Assembly: GCF_900112615.1 (NCBI RefSeq)
Contig: NZ_FOMK01000002.1
Coordinates: 124,001 to 188,000, forward strand
Direction: 5' to 3'
Length of the DNA: 64,000 nucleotides
From: Chitinophaga sp. CF118
Lineage (GTDB): Bacteria > Bacteroidota > Bacteroidia > Chitinophagales > Chitinophagaceae
Shown here: positions 7,788-16,693 of the stretch, one piece after another
Numbering within the stretch: the first letter of the stretch is position 1
Layout: every line of letters starts with the position of its first letter
Translations under genes and position numbers: made by a program
Notes under the pieces: generated by a model
Databases searched by the model: none
What the model saw: only the letters and a program-made list of their open reading frames with translations
What the model was told of the DNA's origin: nothing

Positions 7788-9025
7788 AAAGTATCCCGGC
7801 CATTATATTATTGAGCTCATTTCTACTACTTGCGATTGCAGATAGCTTTGCGACCATTACAAAAGTAAATCCTGGCCCTAACAGTATCCACAATGCCATA
7901 AAAGCTGCAAAAGATGGAGATACCTTGTTATTACTAAAGGGATTTTACAGAGAACATGATATTGTTATTCAAAAGAGGCTTATAATATTGGGAAGTGATT
8001 TTCCGGTAATTGATGCTGAAAGTAAATACCAGGCTTTTATTATTATGAGAGATTCTGTAACACTGCAGGGGCTGCAGATACAGAATATTGGCAAAGCGAG
8101 TATTACAGATATGGCTGGTATTAGAATTGTAAATGCAACTCATGTAATAATACGGAATAACAGATTGATCAATAATACCTATGGTATATATTTCCAACAT
8201 GCCGGGCAATGTGATATTCTCAATAATACTATTCATTCAAATGCAAAAGGTGAAATAAATGGAGGGAATGGGATCCATGCATGGAAATCTGACCATCTAA
8301 CGATAAAAGGGAATTCGATATCAGGGCACCGTGATGGCATTTATTTTGAATTTGTTACGGATTCACGCATTACCGGAAATATTTCTTACAGCAATGCCCG
8401 TTATGGATTGCATTTTATGTTCTCTCACAATGATACTTATACTCAAAATACATTTAAGGATAATGGTGCAGGAGTAGCCGTAATGTATTCCAAAGGTGTA
8501 ATTATGCATGAGAATGAGTTCCTGTTAAATTGGGGTGACGCTTCTTATGGTCTTTTATTGAAAGAGATTACTGATAGTAAGATTGAGCATAACCGGTTTA
8601 TAAAAAACACAATAGGCATTCATATGGAAGGCACTACGCGTGTGGACGTACAACATAACCTATTTCAGAATAATGGATGGGCATTGCGTGTTCAGGCAAG
8701 TTGTAGCGGAAGTAATTTCTTAGAGAATAATTTCACAGGAAATTCTTTCGATGTGTCTACAAATGGTACGATGATGCTAAATACATTCAATAACAATTAT
8801 TGGGATAAATATGATGGTTATGACCTTGACAAAAATAATATTGGGGATGTACCATATTACCCGGTAAGTGTATATTCAGTAATAACTGAAAAAATACCAT
8901 CGGCGATGGTGTTATATCATAGTTTCCTTACCGACATCATCGATCAGGTAGAAAAAGTAATGCCCACCATGATACCTGATAAATTAAAAGACAATTATCC
9001 CTTGATGAAAAAGCTAAACTTATGA
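7784..9025 (+). CDS. nosD: NosD, extracytoplasmic beta-helix protein for NosZ maturation
   Basis: A 413-residue exported protein with signal peptide MKSIPAIILLSSFLLLAIAD. The body is a right-handed parallel beta-helix of the CASH/PbH1 type: many turns of the form N-N-x-x-x-x-N-x-x-G-I-x are seen between about residues 80 and 330 (NRLINNTYGI, NSISGHRDGIYFE, NRFIKNTIGI). The C-terminal NNYWDKYDGYDLDKNNIGD is typical of NosD. It works with the NosFY ABC transporter in building the copper-sulfide CuZ site. It overlaps nosL and nosF by four bases each. Confidence 0.95.
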   Translation: MKSIPAIILLSSFLLLAIADSFATITKVNPGPNSIHNAIKAAKDGDTLLLLKGFYREHDIVIQKRLIILGSDFPVIDAESKYQAFIIMRDSVTLQGLQIQNIGKASITDMAGIRIVNATHVIIRNNRLINNTYGIYFQHAGQCDILNNTIHSNAKGEINGGNGIHAWKSDHLTIKGNSISGHRDGIYFEFVTDSRITGNISYSNARYGLHFMFSHNDTYTQNTFKDNGAGVAVMYSKGVIMHENEFLLNWGDASYGLLLKEITDSKIEHNRFIKNTIGIHMEGTTRVDVQHNLFQNNGWALRVQASCSGSNFLENNFTGNSFDVSTNGTMMLNTFNNNYWDKYDGYDLDKNNIGDVPYYPVSVYSVITEKIPSAMVLYHSFLTDIIDQVEKVMPTMIPDKLKDNYPLMKKLNL

Positions 9026-9762
9026 TCGCTATAGAGCACCTTACCAAATCATACAGAAAATTTAAGGCTTTAAATGATATTAATCTGGATTTTAAACGTG
9101 GGCAAACTATATCACTATTAGGACCTAATGGCTCGGGAAAAACTACGCTAATAAAATCCATCCTGGGACTTGTGGTTCCTGAAGGCGGAACAATCAAAAT
9201 AAACGGGAGTGAGATAAAGACCCATTGGGAGTACAGGTCAAAAATAGGATACATGCCGCAAATAGGTCGTTATCCGGAAAATATGACTATTGGGCAGGTA
9301 ATCAGAATGCTCAAAGAGATTCGAAAAGATTGTGTTAGTTATGATGAAGAATTGATTGAGGGATTTCGTATTCCGGATTACCAGCATAAAACAATGCGGA
9401 GTTTATCCGGAGGTACCCGGCAAAAGGTGAGTGCAAGTCTTGCATTTCTTTTCTCTCCCGATATATATATTCTTGATGAGCCAACGGCAGGGCTTGATCC
9501 GTTATCCAGTGAAATGCTGAAAGATAAGATTGCAAAAGAAAGGGCAAATGGAAAGCTTATTCTTATAACTTCCCATGTACTCAGTGATCTGGATGACATT
9601 ACGAGTCATATTGTATATCTGCAGGATGGGAAGTTGATGTTCTATAAGACGGTTGGGGAATTAAAACATTCTACCGGTGAGGAAAAGCTGAACAAAGTCA
9701 TTGCCTCAATTATGAAAAATAATTATTTAACAGAAATCCTGACGAATGAAAATAATCATTAA
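9022..9762 (+). CDS. nosF: NosF, ABC transporter ATPase
   Basis: The cytoplasmic ATPase of the NosFYD maturation complex, 246 residues. The Walker A motif is GPNGSGKT (residues 34-41), the Q-loop is IGYMPQIGRYPENM, the ABC signature is LSGGTRQK (near 129) and Walker B with catalytic Glu is IYILDEPTAGLD. The switch histidine is in LITSHVLSDLDD. The pattern IGYMPQIGRYPENMTI is characteristic of NosF-type ATPases. It overlaps nosD by four bases and nosY by 17 bases. Confidence 0.95.
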   Translation: MIAIEHLTKSYRKFKALNDINLDFKRGQTISLLGPNGSGKTTLIKSILGLVVPEGGTIKINGSEIKTHWEYRSKIGYMPQIGRYPENMTIGQVIRMLKEIRKDCVSYDEELIEGFRIPDYQHKTMRSLSGGTRQKVSASLAFLFSPDIYILDEPTAGLDPLSSEMLKDKIAKERANGKLILITSHVLSDLDDITSHIVYLQDGKLMFYKTVGELKHSTGEEKLNKVIASIMKNNYLTEILTNENNH

Positions 9763-10513
9763 ATATGTGCTGCTTGATTTGTTAAGAAATAAAACCATAC
9801 TTGTTTATACATTTATACTTGCCGTATTATCAGTAAGCTTATTAAGTATGGACGACAACACGTCGAAAGGGCTTTTAAGCCTGTTAAATATTACCTTATT
9901 ATTTGTGCCTATTATCAGTATCCTTTTTTCTACAATCTATTTTTTCAATTCCGTAGAATTTATCGAATTATTGCTGGCACAGCCTATAAGAAGAAAAACG
10001 ATGTTATTAGCAGAATATGCAGGCATTGCCTTTGCGCTAAGCATTGCTTACCTGCTGGGGGTTGGCGTTCCAATCTTTGTTATGAGTTATAGTACTGCAG
10101 CGGTTACTTTAATAATAAGTGGGTTATTCCTGACATTGATTTTCACAGGACTTGCGCTTCTTATTTTTGTATTATTTAAAGATAAGACGAAAGGTATAGG
10201 TGCCGCAATTATTACCTCATTATTCTTTGCCATATTATTTGATGGCCTGCTTCTTTCATTTATTTACTCATTCAGCGACTATCCGATTGATAAACCATTA
10301 TTGGGATTAATATCTTTAAATCCCATTGACCTGGCCAGGATATTAGTTCTATTGCAATTAGATGTAGCTGTCATGATGGGTTATTCAGGAGCCTTATTCA
10401 AGAAATTCATGGGGTCTGCTACCGGAAGTATATATAGCGTTGTCTGCATGCTGTTATGGGTAGCTGTTCCATTGATGATTTCAATGAAGGTATTTAAAAA
10501 GAAGGACCTATAA
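9746..10513 (+). CDS. nosY: NosY, ABC transporter permease
   Basis: The membrane partner of NosF, 255 residues with about six predicted membrane segments (near residues 14-32, 49-69, 94-114, 122-145, 152-178, 228-248). The N-terminal pattern MKIIIKYVLLDLLRNKTILVY and the segment EFIELLLAQPIRRKTMLLAEY are typical of the NosY/ABC-2 permease family. With NosF and NosD it delivers a component, thought to be sulfur, for the CuZ centre. It is the last gene of the nos cluster and is followed by an inverted repeat that could end transcription. Confidence 0.92.
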   Translation: MKIIIKYVLLDLLRNKTILVYTFILAVLSVSLLSMDDNTSKGLLSLLNITLLFVPIISILFSTIYFFNSVEFIELLLAQPIRRKTMLLAEYAGIAFALSIAYLLGVGVPIFVMSYSTAAVTLIISGLFLTLIFTGLALLIFVLFKDKTKGIGAAIITSLFFAILFDGLLLSFIYSFSDYPIDKPLLGLISLNPIDLARILVLLQLDVAVMMGYSGALFKKFMGSATGSIYSVVCMLLWVAVPLMISMKVFKKKDL

Positions 10514-10520
10514 GTAATTA

Positions 10521-10570
10521 TTAAGCATTACAACAGGTTGCAAAAATTTTCGTACAAGCGTAATGCTTAA
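10521..10570. terminator. Inverted repeat at the end of the nos cluster
   Basis: TTAAGCATTAC (10521-10531) and GTAATGCTTAA (10560-10570) are a perfect 11-base inverted repeat with a 28-base loop, followed by TTCTTATGAG. It lies between the converging nosY and the broken acetyltransferase gene and may end transcription in both directions. The long loop makes it weaker than a standard terminator. Confidence 0.5.
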
Positions 10571-10593
10571 TTCTTATGAGTACTGGTATAAAT

Positions 10594-11172
10594 TTAATTC
10601 AATTCAAAGATTGTCTTTTTTATATCCGGCCACTCTGTGTGTAAGATACTGTAGAAGATTACATCCTGATAAACACCATTCTCTACAAAATATTTTCTAA
10701 AGAGCCCTTCTCTGGTAGCTCCTATCTTTTCCAATGCTCTTTGTGATTGCAGATTTGACCCTCTGGTTCTGAATTCTACCCGCACAAAGTTTTCTTCTTC
10801 GAAGATGTATTGCAGCAATAGGTATTTAGCGATCTTATTCAGTCCTTTCCCCTGGAAGGCTTTTCCCATTCAGGTATATCCGATCTCTACCCTCTTATTT
10901 TCCGGTGAAATATTTGCGAAACTGGTATTACCGATGAGTTGCCCACTTTTCTTATCAATAATAGTGAACTGCATTCTTTGAAACCGTGCTTTTTCATCGT
11001 CTGCATTTTGCAGGAATAACTTCAGCTGTTCTGTGTTTGTTACTTTTATGGAAATATGTTTCCAGATATCGGGCTCTGTAACCTTACTTAATTCGGTCAG
11101 ATCATCAGGCTGGGAAGGTCTTAATAAGAGCCTGTCATTTTCAAGGATCAGACCTGGGTTAAATAATTTCAT
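10594..11172 (-). pseudogene. GNAT-family acetyltransferase (RimJ/RimL type) broken by one in-frame TGA
   Basis: Two abutting open frames in the same reading frame, 10870-11172 and 10594-10869, together make one acetyltransferase of about 191 residues. The first ends at a TGA at 10872-10870. The sequence around it reads EIGYT-stop-MGKAFQGKGLNK. In this family the EIGY motif is normally followed by T-W-[LMI]-G and then the acetyl-CoA loop (Q-G-K-G), so one TGG to TGA change is the simplest explanation. The N-terminal half has LENDRLLLRPSQPDDLTEL and the C-terminal half NLQSQRALEKIGATREGLFR. It follows the AraC gene by six bases. A fresh nonsense mutation, a sequencing error or readthrough are the alternatives. 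Confidence 0.85.
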
Positions 11173-11178
11173 ATCAAT

Positions 11179-11940
11179 TTACCAAAAAACGGGTGATGTG
11201 AAAAAAGAATGTGGTGTTTGTCCGGTGAATGATTTGAAATCTTTTATAAAATGGGCCTGATCAAAGTAACCGGCGGCATGGGCTGCCGCAGTCAGACTGG
11301 TTGATTGCGGATATTTCGCTATCACATTTCTCCATCGGACGATACCCGCAAATTGTTTCGGTGAAGTACCCACAGTTTTGCGGAATCTCTTTTCAAAAGC
11401 ATCCTGACTGATATATAGTTTGCTGATTAATGATTTGATTCTAAGATCTCCGTTGGCTTGTTTTATCTCTTGTATAGCATTGGTTATGAGCAAGTCTGAC
11501 TGCTGTACTTTTAATATTGATAAGAGGAAGCGCTCAACGATTGCAATTCGTTGTTGCGTGTTACCTGCTTCTCCTAACCGTTCTTCCACTTCATTCAACC
11601 GAAAACGTGGGATTAAATCATCCAGAGATAAACTACCCTGGAATAGCTCGTGCAAAGGTTGTTTTAAAAATGCAGCTGCTCCACCTTCGGTGAAAATAAC
11701 AAGTAATGCAGCCGTTGCTTTCGAATAGCCAATTAAGCGTGGAGAATTTCTGAGGCCGCTAATCATAGATACAGGTAATGGATTACCTGCAATGGAAATA
11801 TTCCCCATATACCTGAAGGCCATCACTACGGATGTATCTGGCAATGTATTGTTTTCCATTCCATTGTCACTTTCAATGATCATGAAAGCTTTAATGAATG
11901 GTTTTAGGTTATCAGCCGGAAGATATCGCTCTATTTTCAT
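11179..11940 (-). CDS. AraC-family transcriptional regulator
   Basis: A 253-residue regulator. The N-terminal domain (about 1-150, MKIERYLPADNLKPFIKAFM, then DTSVVMAFRYMGNISI) is the DUF6597-type sensing domain common in Bacteroidota AraC proteins. The C-terminal double helix-turn-helix spans about residues 165-250, with ISQDAFEKRFRKTVGTSPKQ in the first part and AAHAAGYFDQAHFIKDFKSF followed by TGQTPHSFF as the second. It starts at ATG 11940 and runs into the broken acetyltransferase gene 6 bases downstream, suggesting one operon. The effector is unknown. Confidence 0.9.
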   Translation of the reverse strand: MKIERYLPADNLKPFIKAFMIIESDNGMENNTLPDTSVVMAFRYMGNISIAGNPLPVSMISGLRNSPRLIGYSKATAALLVIFTEGGAAAFLKQPLHELFQGSLSLDDLIPRFRLNEVEERLGEAGNTQQRIAIVERFLLSILKVQQSDLLITNAIQEIKQANGDLRIKSLISKLYISQDAFEKRFRKTVGTSPKQFAGIVRWRNVIAKYPQSTSLTAAAHAAGYFDQAHFIKDFKSFTGQTPHSFFTSPVFW

Positions 11941-12057
11941 ATTGAGTTGGCAATATTCAGCCTAAAAATAAGGAAAATTTATAACGATGTAATATCTGCC
12001 GGTATTGAAAGATTATTAATTATTGCTATTTTAGGCGAATCAACCCATTTACCACGT

Positions 12058-14475
12058 ATGAAAAAATTGATTGGCCTGGCTATATTACTACTGTTGTTCT
12101 TAACAGGATTTACCCAGGGTAAAGAATTGGCGGCAAAACATTCCATTATATATAACAAACCGGCTCCGGGCTTTTTTGAAGGTGCCTTACTGGGTAATGG
12201 TGGATTAGGTATAGTGGTTACCACCCGGCCGGATGCGATTGTGTTTTATTTCGGACATAATAATATATGGGATATCAGGATTGCGGAAGAGCATAAAGAA
12301 GAATTAAAAGACTTCAATTATGTATTTAATAAGGTGAAGGATATACCAGATACTCTGACTAACCTATCCGACGATCCCTGGTATAACCAGTATAACCAGA
12401 TGTCCGGCGACAACTACCGTAAAAAGTATCCCCGGCCTTTTCCCTGTGGATCGATACTATTGGGATTCGATACGCGGAAGGTTCAGATGGTCGGTCATAC
12501 GCTGGATATTTCAAATGGGCTGTGTTCAGTAAGACTATTGACGGTTGACAATAAAGAATTGATTCTTCGGATATTCACCAATATGAAGGAAGACAAATTA
12601 ATGATGTTACTGACTGATAAAGATGGTCATCCTCAGAAAAATATTTTTGAACGGGTAAAGGTAATACCGGATCCTTCCACTCCTGCAGAATTCCCCCATT
12701 ATGCTGTACAAGAGGAACTTTCAAAGGGCATCCTTTCATTCCGGCAAATATTACCATCTATTGATAACAAATCGAATAAGGCATTCCGTTTGACCGCAAA
12801 GATGAATAGCCTACTGAGTAAAACGACACGGATTAACTGGAATGGTAACAAGGAAACGATGTTATCACTTGAAGCAGCGTTATCGTCCGAAAATATATTT
12901 AATGCAGTAATGTCACTTGAAGAAGGAACAGATTCACTTGTTAGCAAAGAACCGGATATGGAACAGCCACTTTCTCCTGAAGAATATAACCGGGTATTTA
13001 AAACCAATGTTGCTATCTGGGATCAATACTGGAGTAAATCTTCTGTGCAATTAAGTGATTCTTTCCTGGAGGAAATATGGTACCGGAACCTTTACTTTTT
13101 TAACTGCGCCGCCAAAGATGGTGTTACATGTCCGGGGTTATATGCCAACTGGAGTTATAAGGATATTGGTACAGCCTGGCATGGTGATTATCACATGAAT
13201 TATAATACCCAGCAACCTTTCTGGATGACCTTTAGCAGTAATCATCTTGAAAAGAACCTGCCTTATGTTAACCTCATTGAATCCCTGATGCCAGTGAGCC
13301 GCCAGTGGGCAAAGGAATATTACGGCCTGCCCGGGGCTTATTTTCCCCATTCCGCGTACCCTGTAAAGATGACAATGAACCCTTATCCTGTTCCTGACTG
13401 GGGCTGGGAAGTATGTGAAACACCCTGGGCTGTACAGGGCTTATGGTGGCATTATCTGTATTCCGGTGATACTGCTTTCTTAAGGACAAGAGCATATCAG
13501 CCTATGAAAGCGGCTGTTGAATTCCTGACCGCCTATATGAAAAGACCGGATGCACATGGTGATGCACGATGGAAAGATAAAGACTATCACATCTTCCCTA
13601 CTATTCCTCCGGAGTTATATGGATTAAGGCCGGGCTTTAAGTATAACTATGACTGTTCTATTGATCTGACATTAACACGTTTTATTTTCAACGCATTTAA
13701 GCAGGCTGTTGAATTATTGCACACTGATGAGAAGAAATTACTGGCAGATGTTAATGATGTGCTGGCTCATTTCCCCGCATACCCTACAGCTCATTCTAAG
13801 GAATATGGAGACATTTTTGTATCTGCGCCGGGTGAACATGACAAGGTGGTATATAATGTCCCTAATGCGCTAATTACTGTGTTCCCGGGGGAAGATCATG
13901 GCTTGCACTCAGATCCCGCTACACTGCAAAAATTAAAGAGCACTTTTTATAATCAGCAAAATGAAGGAGGCAATGCACTTGTATTTATGAACCTGCAGGC
14001 TGCCCGTATAGGGATGCTGGACATTGAGCGGTTTAAACGTCATGTGCAATACGCCCTACTACCCAATGGTACTGCAACGGATGTAGTATTGCAGGTTCAT
14101 GGACGTTATAACGACCTCACAGATTATTATTACATGTCAAAGATGGGGATCTGGTTTGAGAACTTTGCCCTGCCAGTTGTAATCAATGAATGTTTAATGC
14201 AGAGTTATGATGGTAGCATCCGTTTATTCCCGAACTGGCCTGCTGCAAAAGATGCAGCCTTTACTGATCTGCGTGCTGCAGGCGCTTTTTTAGTAAGCGC
14301 CCGCCAGGTGGATGGCAATATCTCTTCTATAAAAATTCTTAGTGAAAAAGGTAATGAGCTGCGGGTGATCATTCCCTGGAGTAAGGGAGTGATGATAAAT
14401 GGAAAAAAAAGGGTGAATACTAAATTACTGACGATGAAGACATCACCCGGAGAAATGATCACGTTAACTCCGTGA
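12058..14475 (+). CDS. Secreted glycoside hydrolase, GH95-like (alpha-fucosidase type) six-hairpin fold
   Basis: A predicted exported glycosidase of about 805 residues. The ATG at 12058 gives a clean signal peptide ([20 protein letters not shown]); the open frame reaches back to a TTG at 11947 but that extension lacks coding character. The N-terminal sandwich domain starts [16 protein letters not shown], the form seen in GH95 and related families. The central (alpha/alpha)6 barrel includes [20 protein letters not shown] and [20 protein letters not shown]. The C-terminal part reads [20 protein letters not shown], then [16 protein letters not shown], the usual end of GH95 enzymes. It stands alone rather than inside a SusCD locus. 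Exact family and substrate are unproven. Confidence 0.75.
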   Translation: MKKLIGLAILLLLFLTGFTQGKELAAKHSIIYNKPAPGFFEGALLGNGGLGIVVTTRPDAIVFYFGHNNIWDIRIAEEHKEELKDFNYVFNKVKDIPDTLTNLSDDPWYNQYNQMSGDNYRKKYPRPFPCGSILLGFDTRKVQMVGHTLDISNGLCSVRLLTVDNKELILRIFTNMKEDKLMMLLTDKDGHPQKNIFERVKVIPDPSTPAEFPHYAVQEELSKGILSFRQILPSIDNKSNKAFRLTAKMNSLLSKTTRINWNGNKETMLSLEAALSSENIFNAVMSLEEGTDSLVSKEPDMEQPLSPEEYNRVFKTNVAIWDQYWSKSSVQLSDSFLEEIWYRNLYFFNCAAKDGVTCPGLYANWSYKDIGTAWHGDYHMNYNTQQPFWMTFSSNHLEKNLPYVNLIESLMPVSRQWAKEYYGLPGAYFPHSAYPVKMTMNPYPVPDWGWEVCETPWAVQGLWWHYLYSGDTAFLRTRAYQPMKAAVEFLTAYMKRPDAHGDARWKDKDYHIFPTIPPELYGLRPGFKYNYDCSIDLTLTRFIFNAFKQAVELLHTDEKKLLADVNDVLAHFPAYPTAHSKEYGDIFVSAPGEHDKVVYNVPNALITVFPGEDHGLHSDPATLQKLKSTFYNQQNEGGNALVFMNLQAARIGMLDIERFKRHVQYALLPNGTATDVVLQVHGRYNDLTDYYYMSKMGIWFENFALPVVINECLMQSYDGSIRLFPNWPAAKDAAFTDLRAAGAFLVSARQVDGNISSIKILSEKGNELRVIIPWSKGVMINGKKRVNTKLLTMKTSPGEMITLTP

Positions 14476-14584
14476 TCTGTTACGGTTTAAAGTTTATGGG
14501 AATTTGCCTTATTCAATAAGAATACTCTCTTATGGCCTGCCTTTTGATACAAATATCTTATTACTCACCTTTAAATTCTATGCA

Positions 14585-15022
14585 ATGAGAAAGTATTCAA
14601 AAAAAAGCGCTGAGAAAGTTGAAGAAATCATAAAAGAAATGAAGGCAGGAAAGTTGAAAAGTGGACGTAGCGGAAAAAAGGTAACCGACAGAAAACAAGC
14701 TATTGCCATTGGTTTATCTGAAGCAAGGGCGGAAGGTGCTAAAGTACTAAAGCCTAAGAAAGCTACTGCGAAGAAAGCTGCCCCTAAAAAGGTCGTGGCT
14801 AAAAAAGCTGCACCAAAGAAAGCAACGGCAAAGAAGGCTGCTCCTATAAAAGCCACAGTTAAGAAGGCTACTCCTAAAAAAGCCACAGTTAAGAAGGCTA
14901 TTGCAAAAAAAGCGACACCAAAGAAAGCTACAGCTAAAAAAGCTGCTCCTAAAAAAGCTGTGGCGAAGAAAATGTCTGCACCTAAGAAGAAAGCAGTTCT
15001 CCGGAAAAAAGTTACAAAATAA
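14585..15022 (+). CDS. Lysine/alanine-rich histone-H1-like DNA-binding protein
   Basis: A very basic protein of about 145 residues. Residues 1-55 ([20 protein letters not shown], then [17 protein letters not shown]) form a small conserved domain of the DUF6496 type. Residues 56-145 are a low-complexity tail of KKA-T/A-PKKA repeats with periods of 5-6 residues, like eukaryotic histone H1 or bacterial Hc1 proteins. Nonspecific DNA binding or nucleoid compaction is inferred from this composition. I chose the ATG at 14585 because the upstream extension to 14504 is hydrophobic and unlike the family. The minus strand also stays open here, only because of the repeats. Confidence 0.85.
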   Translation: MRKYSKKSAEKVEEIIKEMKAGKLKSGRSGKKVTDRKQAIAIGLSEARAEGAKVLKPKKATAKKAAPKKVVAKKAAPKKATAKKAAPIKATVKKATPKKATVKKAIAKKATPKKATAKKAAPKKAVAKKMSAPKKKAVLRKKVTK

Positions 15023-15095
15023 CCTGGAAAGAAATGGATTTTGCTGAGTCTGATTTTAATGAGATAAGAAGTATTCTCCTTAGTATACCAATATC

Positions 15096-15878
15096 TTAAA
15101 AAGAAGGCTGTTGCGAAATCCATTCCATATGTGTACTGAACGTTCCCTTTGTTTTAAGGAATCCAAGGAACTGATCCATCTTTTTATACATTTTTATACC
15201 GGAGGTTTTGCGGATATAAGCAGGGAGGCTATATCCTTCCAAGTCATTTAATTCCCAGGGATGGAAATAAAATGACAACAGATGATCTTTTCTCAGAATA
15301 CTGTTACTGAAATAACGGGTGACTGCACCCGGCATATTCTTTACGCTGAGCCAGAATACAGGATAACGGCACAGGGGAGAAACTGAAGAAGGCATGACCC
15401 ATAAGCCGTTCTTCTGAAAAGGTATTCTAGGTTTATCCAGGTTATTATAACGACCTGGGAGCCATGTAGGATTTAAAGAAGCATCATACTTATAACCTGC
15501 CTCCCTGAGTTTTATATAATCCACAGGGCGAAGCCGGGGCATTCTGAATCCATGTACCGGCTTCTGACAGATCTCCTCCAATACCAACCTGGAACTTTCC
15601 AGATGAGACATTTCAAATTCACTATGAAAAAAGAGATGAGATGCTATTTCATGTTTCTCTGCGAGTGTACGGACCAGCTGCGGATAATGCTGTGCCCAAT
15701 AAGCAGTGATGAAGAAAGTAGCTGTAACATTATGGCGTTCAAACAACTCCAGCGCAGATAGTAATCCCTTATGAGAAACGGAGAGTTTCTCCTGCAGAGA
15801 AACCTCCCCTCCGAATTCTTCAGGAATATCAAATTCTTCTACATCCATGCTGATCAGCAGTTTATTATTTATACTCAT
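15096..15878 (-). CDS. Polysaccharide deacetylase (carbohydrate esterase 4-like)
   Basis: A 260-residue NodB-like deacetylase acting on N- or O-acetyl groups of a sugar polymer or lipid-linked sugar. The metal/catalytic signals visible are MDVEEFD near the N-terminus (catalytic Asp), HEIASHLFFHSEF (H-x3-H zinc-type motif), GFRMPRLRP (the R-x-P motif) and SFYFHPWEL near the C-terminus (catalytic His). The pattern resembles the deacetylases of exopolysaccharide loci. The ATG at 15878 overlaps the stop of the glycosyltransferase gene (ATGA), which fixes the start; the longer frame from 15968 is unlikely. The neighbours suggest a glycolipid or envelope-glycan pathway. Confidence 0.88.
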   Translation of the reverse strand: MSINNKLLISMDVEEFDIPEEFGGEVSLQEKLSVSHKGLLSALELFERHNVTATFFITAYWAQHYPQLVRTLAEKHEIASHLFFHSEFEMSHLESSRLVLEEICQKPVHGFRMPRLRPVDYIKLREAGYKYDASLNPTWLPGRYNNLDKPRIPFQKNGLWVMPSSVSPLCRYPVFWLSVKNMPGAVTRYFSNSILRKDHLLSFYFHPWELNDLEGYSLPAYIRKTSGIKMYKKMDQFLGFLKTKGTFSTHMEWISQQPSF

Positions 15879-16648
15879 TTCCTGTTGGTTAAAATCTTTA
15901 AATAATTCCGTAGTTCCTTTAGCAGCAGTTTTGTTCTGAAAGAAGAGAAACTGACACCTGGTCGACAACTGATCGTGATTGGATTAATTCTAAGTGCTGT
16001 ATTTCTGCTTGCCTTATAAATGAACTCACTATCATATAAGAACCCGTCAATAGAGGTACGCTCTAATACGGATCGTCCCATCCCGTTAAATCCTTTCAGA
16101 CCTGCCTGTGCATCACAAACCGGCAGTCTTAATACCAGGCGGTTGATAGTCCTGCTTAAACGTGTAATGATACGACGTTTAGCGGGTAATAGTTCCAGAT
16201 AGGCATTTCCTCTTTCTCCTGCTACTACATCGGCACCAGCCAGCAGTTGATCATAAGCTTCTTTTATCGCAGCTGTTCCAAATGGGAAATCGAGATCTGT
16301 ACAAATCTGCAGCTCAAAGGTAGCTCGTTTTATTCCTTCTCTCACAGCGTGGCCTTTTCCTTTGTTCACCGGGTAGCTGACGATAATAATTCCGGGGATA
16401 GAAGCTTTCAATTGCAGGATATGCTGTGTGTTGAAATTAATAGTAGATCCATCATTGACTACAATTAATTGTAACGGTACAAGGGGCACGATCTGTTGTA
16501 CCTCCCTATAATGTTTTACTAAAGTATTTACCCAATCCTCAGGAGGATTACAGCAGGGTAAAATCAGATCGAAGCCGGTCGTTATTTGCAATAACGATCC
16601 TGATTCAGCTTTATCAGCTGAATGTTTAGATAAAAATTGTACAGACAT
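15875..16648 (-). CDS. Family 2 glycosyltransferase (dolichyl-phosphate sugar synthase-like)
   Basis: A 257-residue GT2 (GT-A fold) enzyme that transfers a sugar from a nucleotide donor, probably to a polyprenyl phosphate. The nucleotide-binding start is FDLILPCCNPPEDWVNTLVK and LQLIVVNDGST. NKGKGHAVREGIKRA follows, and the metal-binding acidic motif is TDLDFPFG. CDAQAGLKGFNGMGRSVLER, then DGFLYDSEFIYKA, matches the acceptor part of polyprenyl-phosphate glycosyltransferases. There is no clear C-terminal membrane anchor. It overlaps the deacetylase by four bases, so the two are probably made together. Confidence 0.88.
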   Translation of the reverse strand: MSVQFLSKHSADKAESGSLLQITTGFDLILPCCNPPEDWVNTLVKHYREVQQIVPLVPLQLIVVNDGSTINFNTQHILQLKASIPGIIIVSYPVNKGKGHAVREGIKRATFELQICTDLDFPFGTAAIKEAYDQLLAGADVVAGERGNAYLELLPAKRRIITRLSRTINRLVLRLPVCDAQAGLKGFNGMGRSVLERTSIDGFLYDSEFIYKASRNTALRINPITISCRPGVSFSSFRTKLLLKELRNYLKILTNRK

Positions 16649-16693
16649 AATATAGGTTAGCGATAAATTATTTAATTGCCCACATCACAATGT

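Noticed and set aside
14578-15123. 181-codon minus-strand frame opposite the lysine-rich protein
   Set aside because: It is the mirror of the KKA repeats, giving repeated AFF/AVAF; no start context or family. The plus-strand gene explains the openness.
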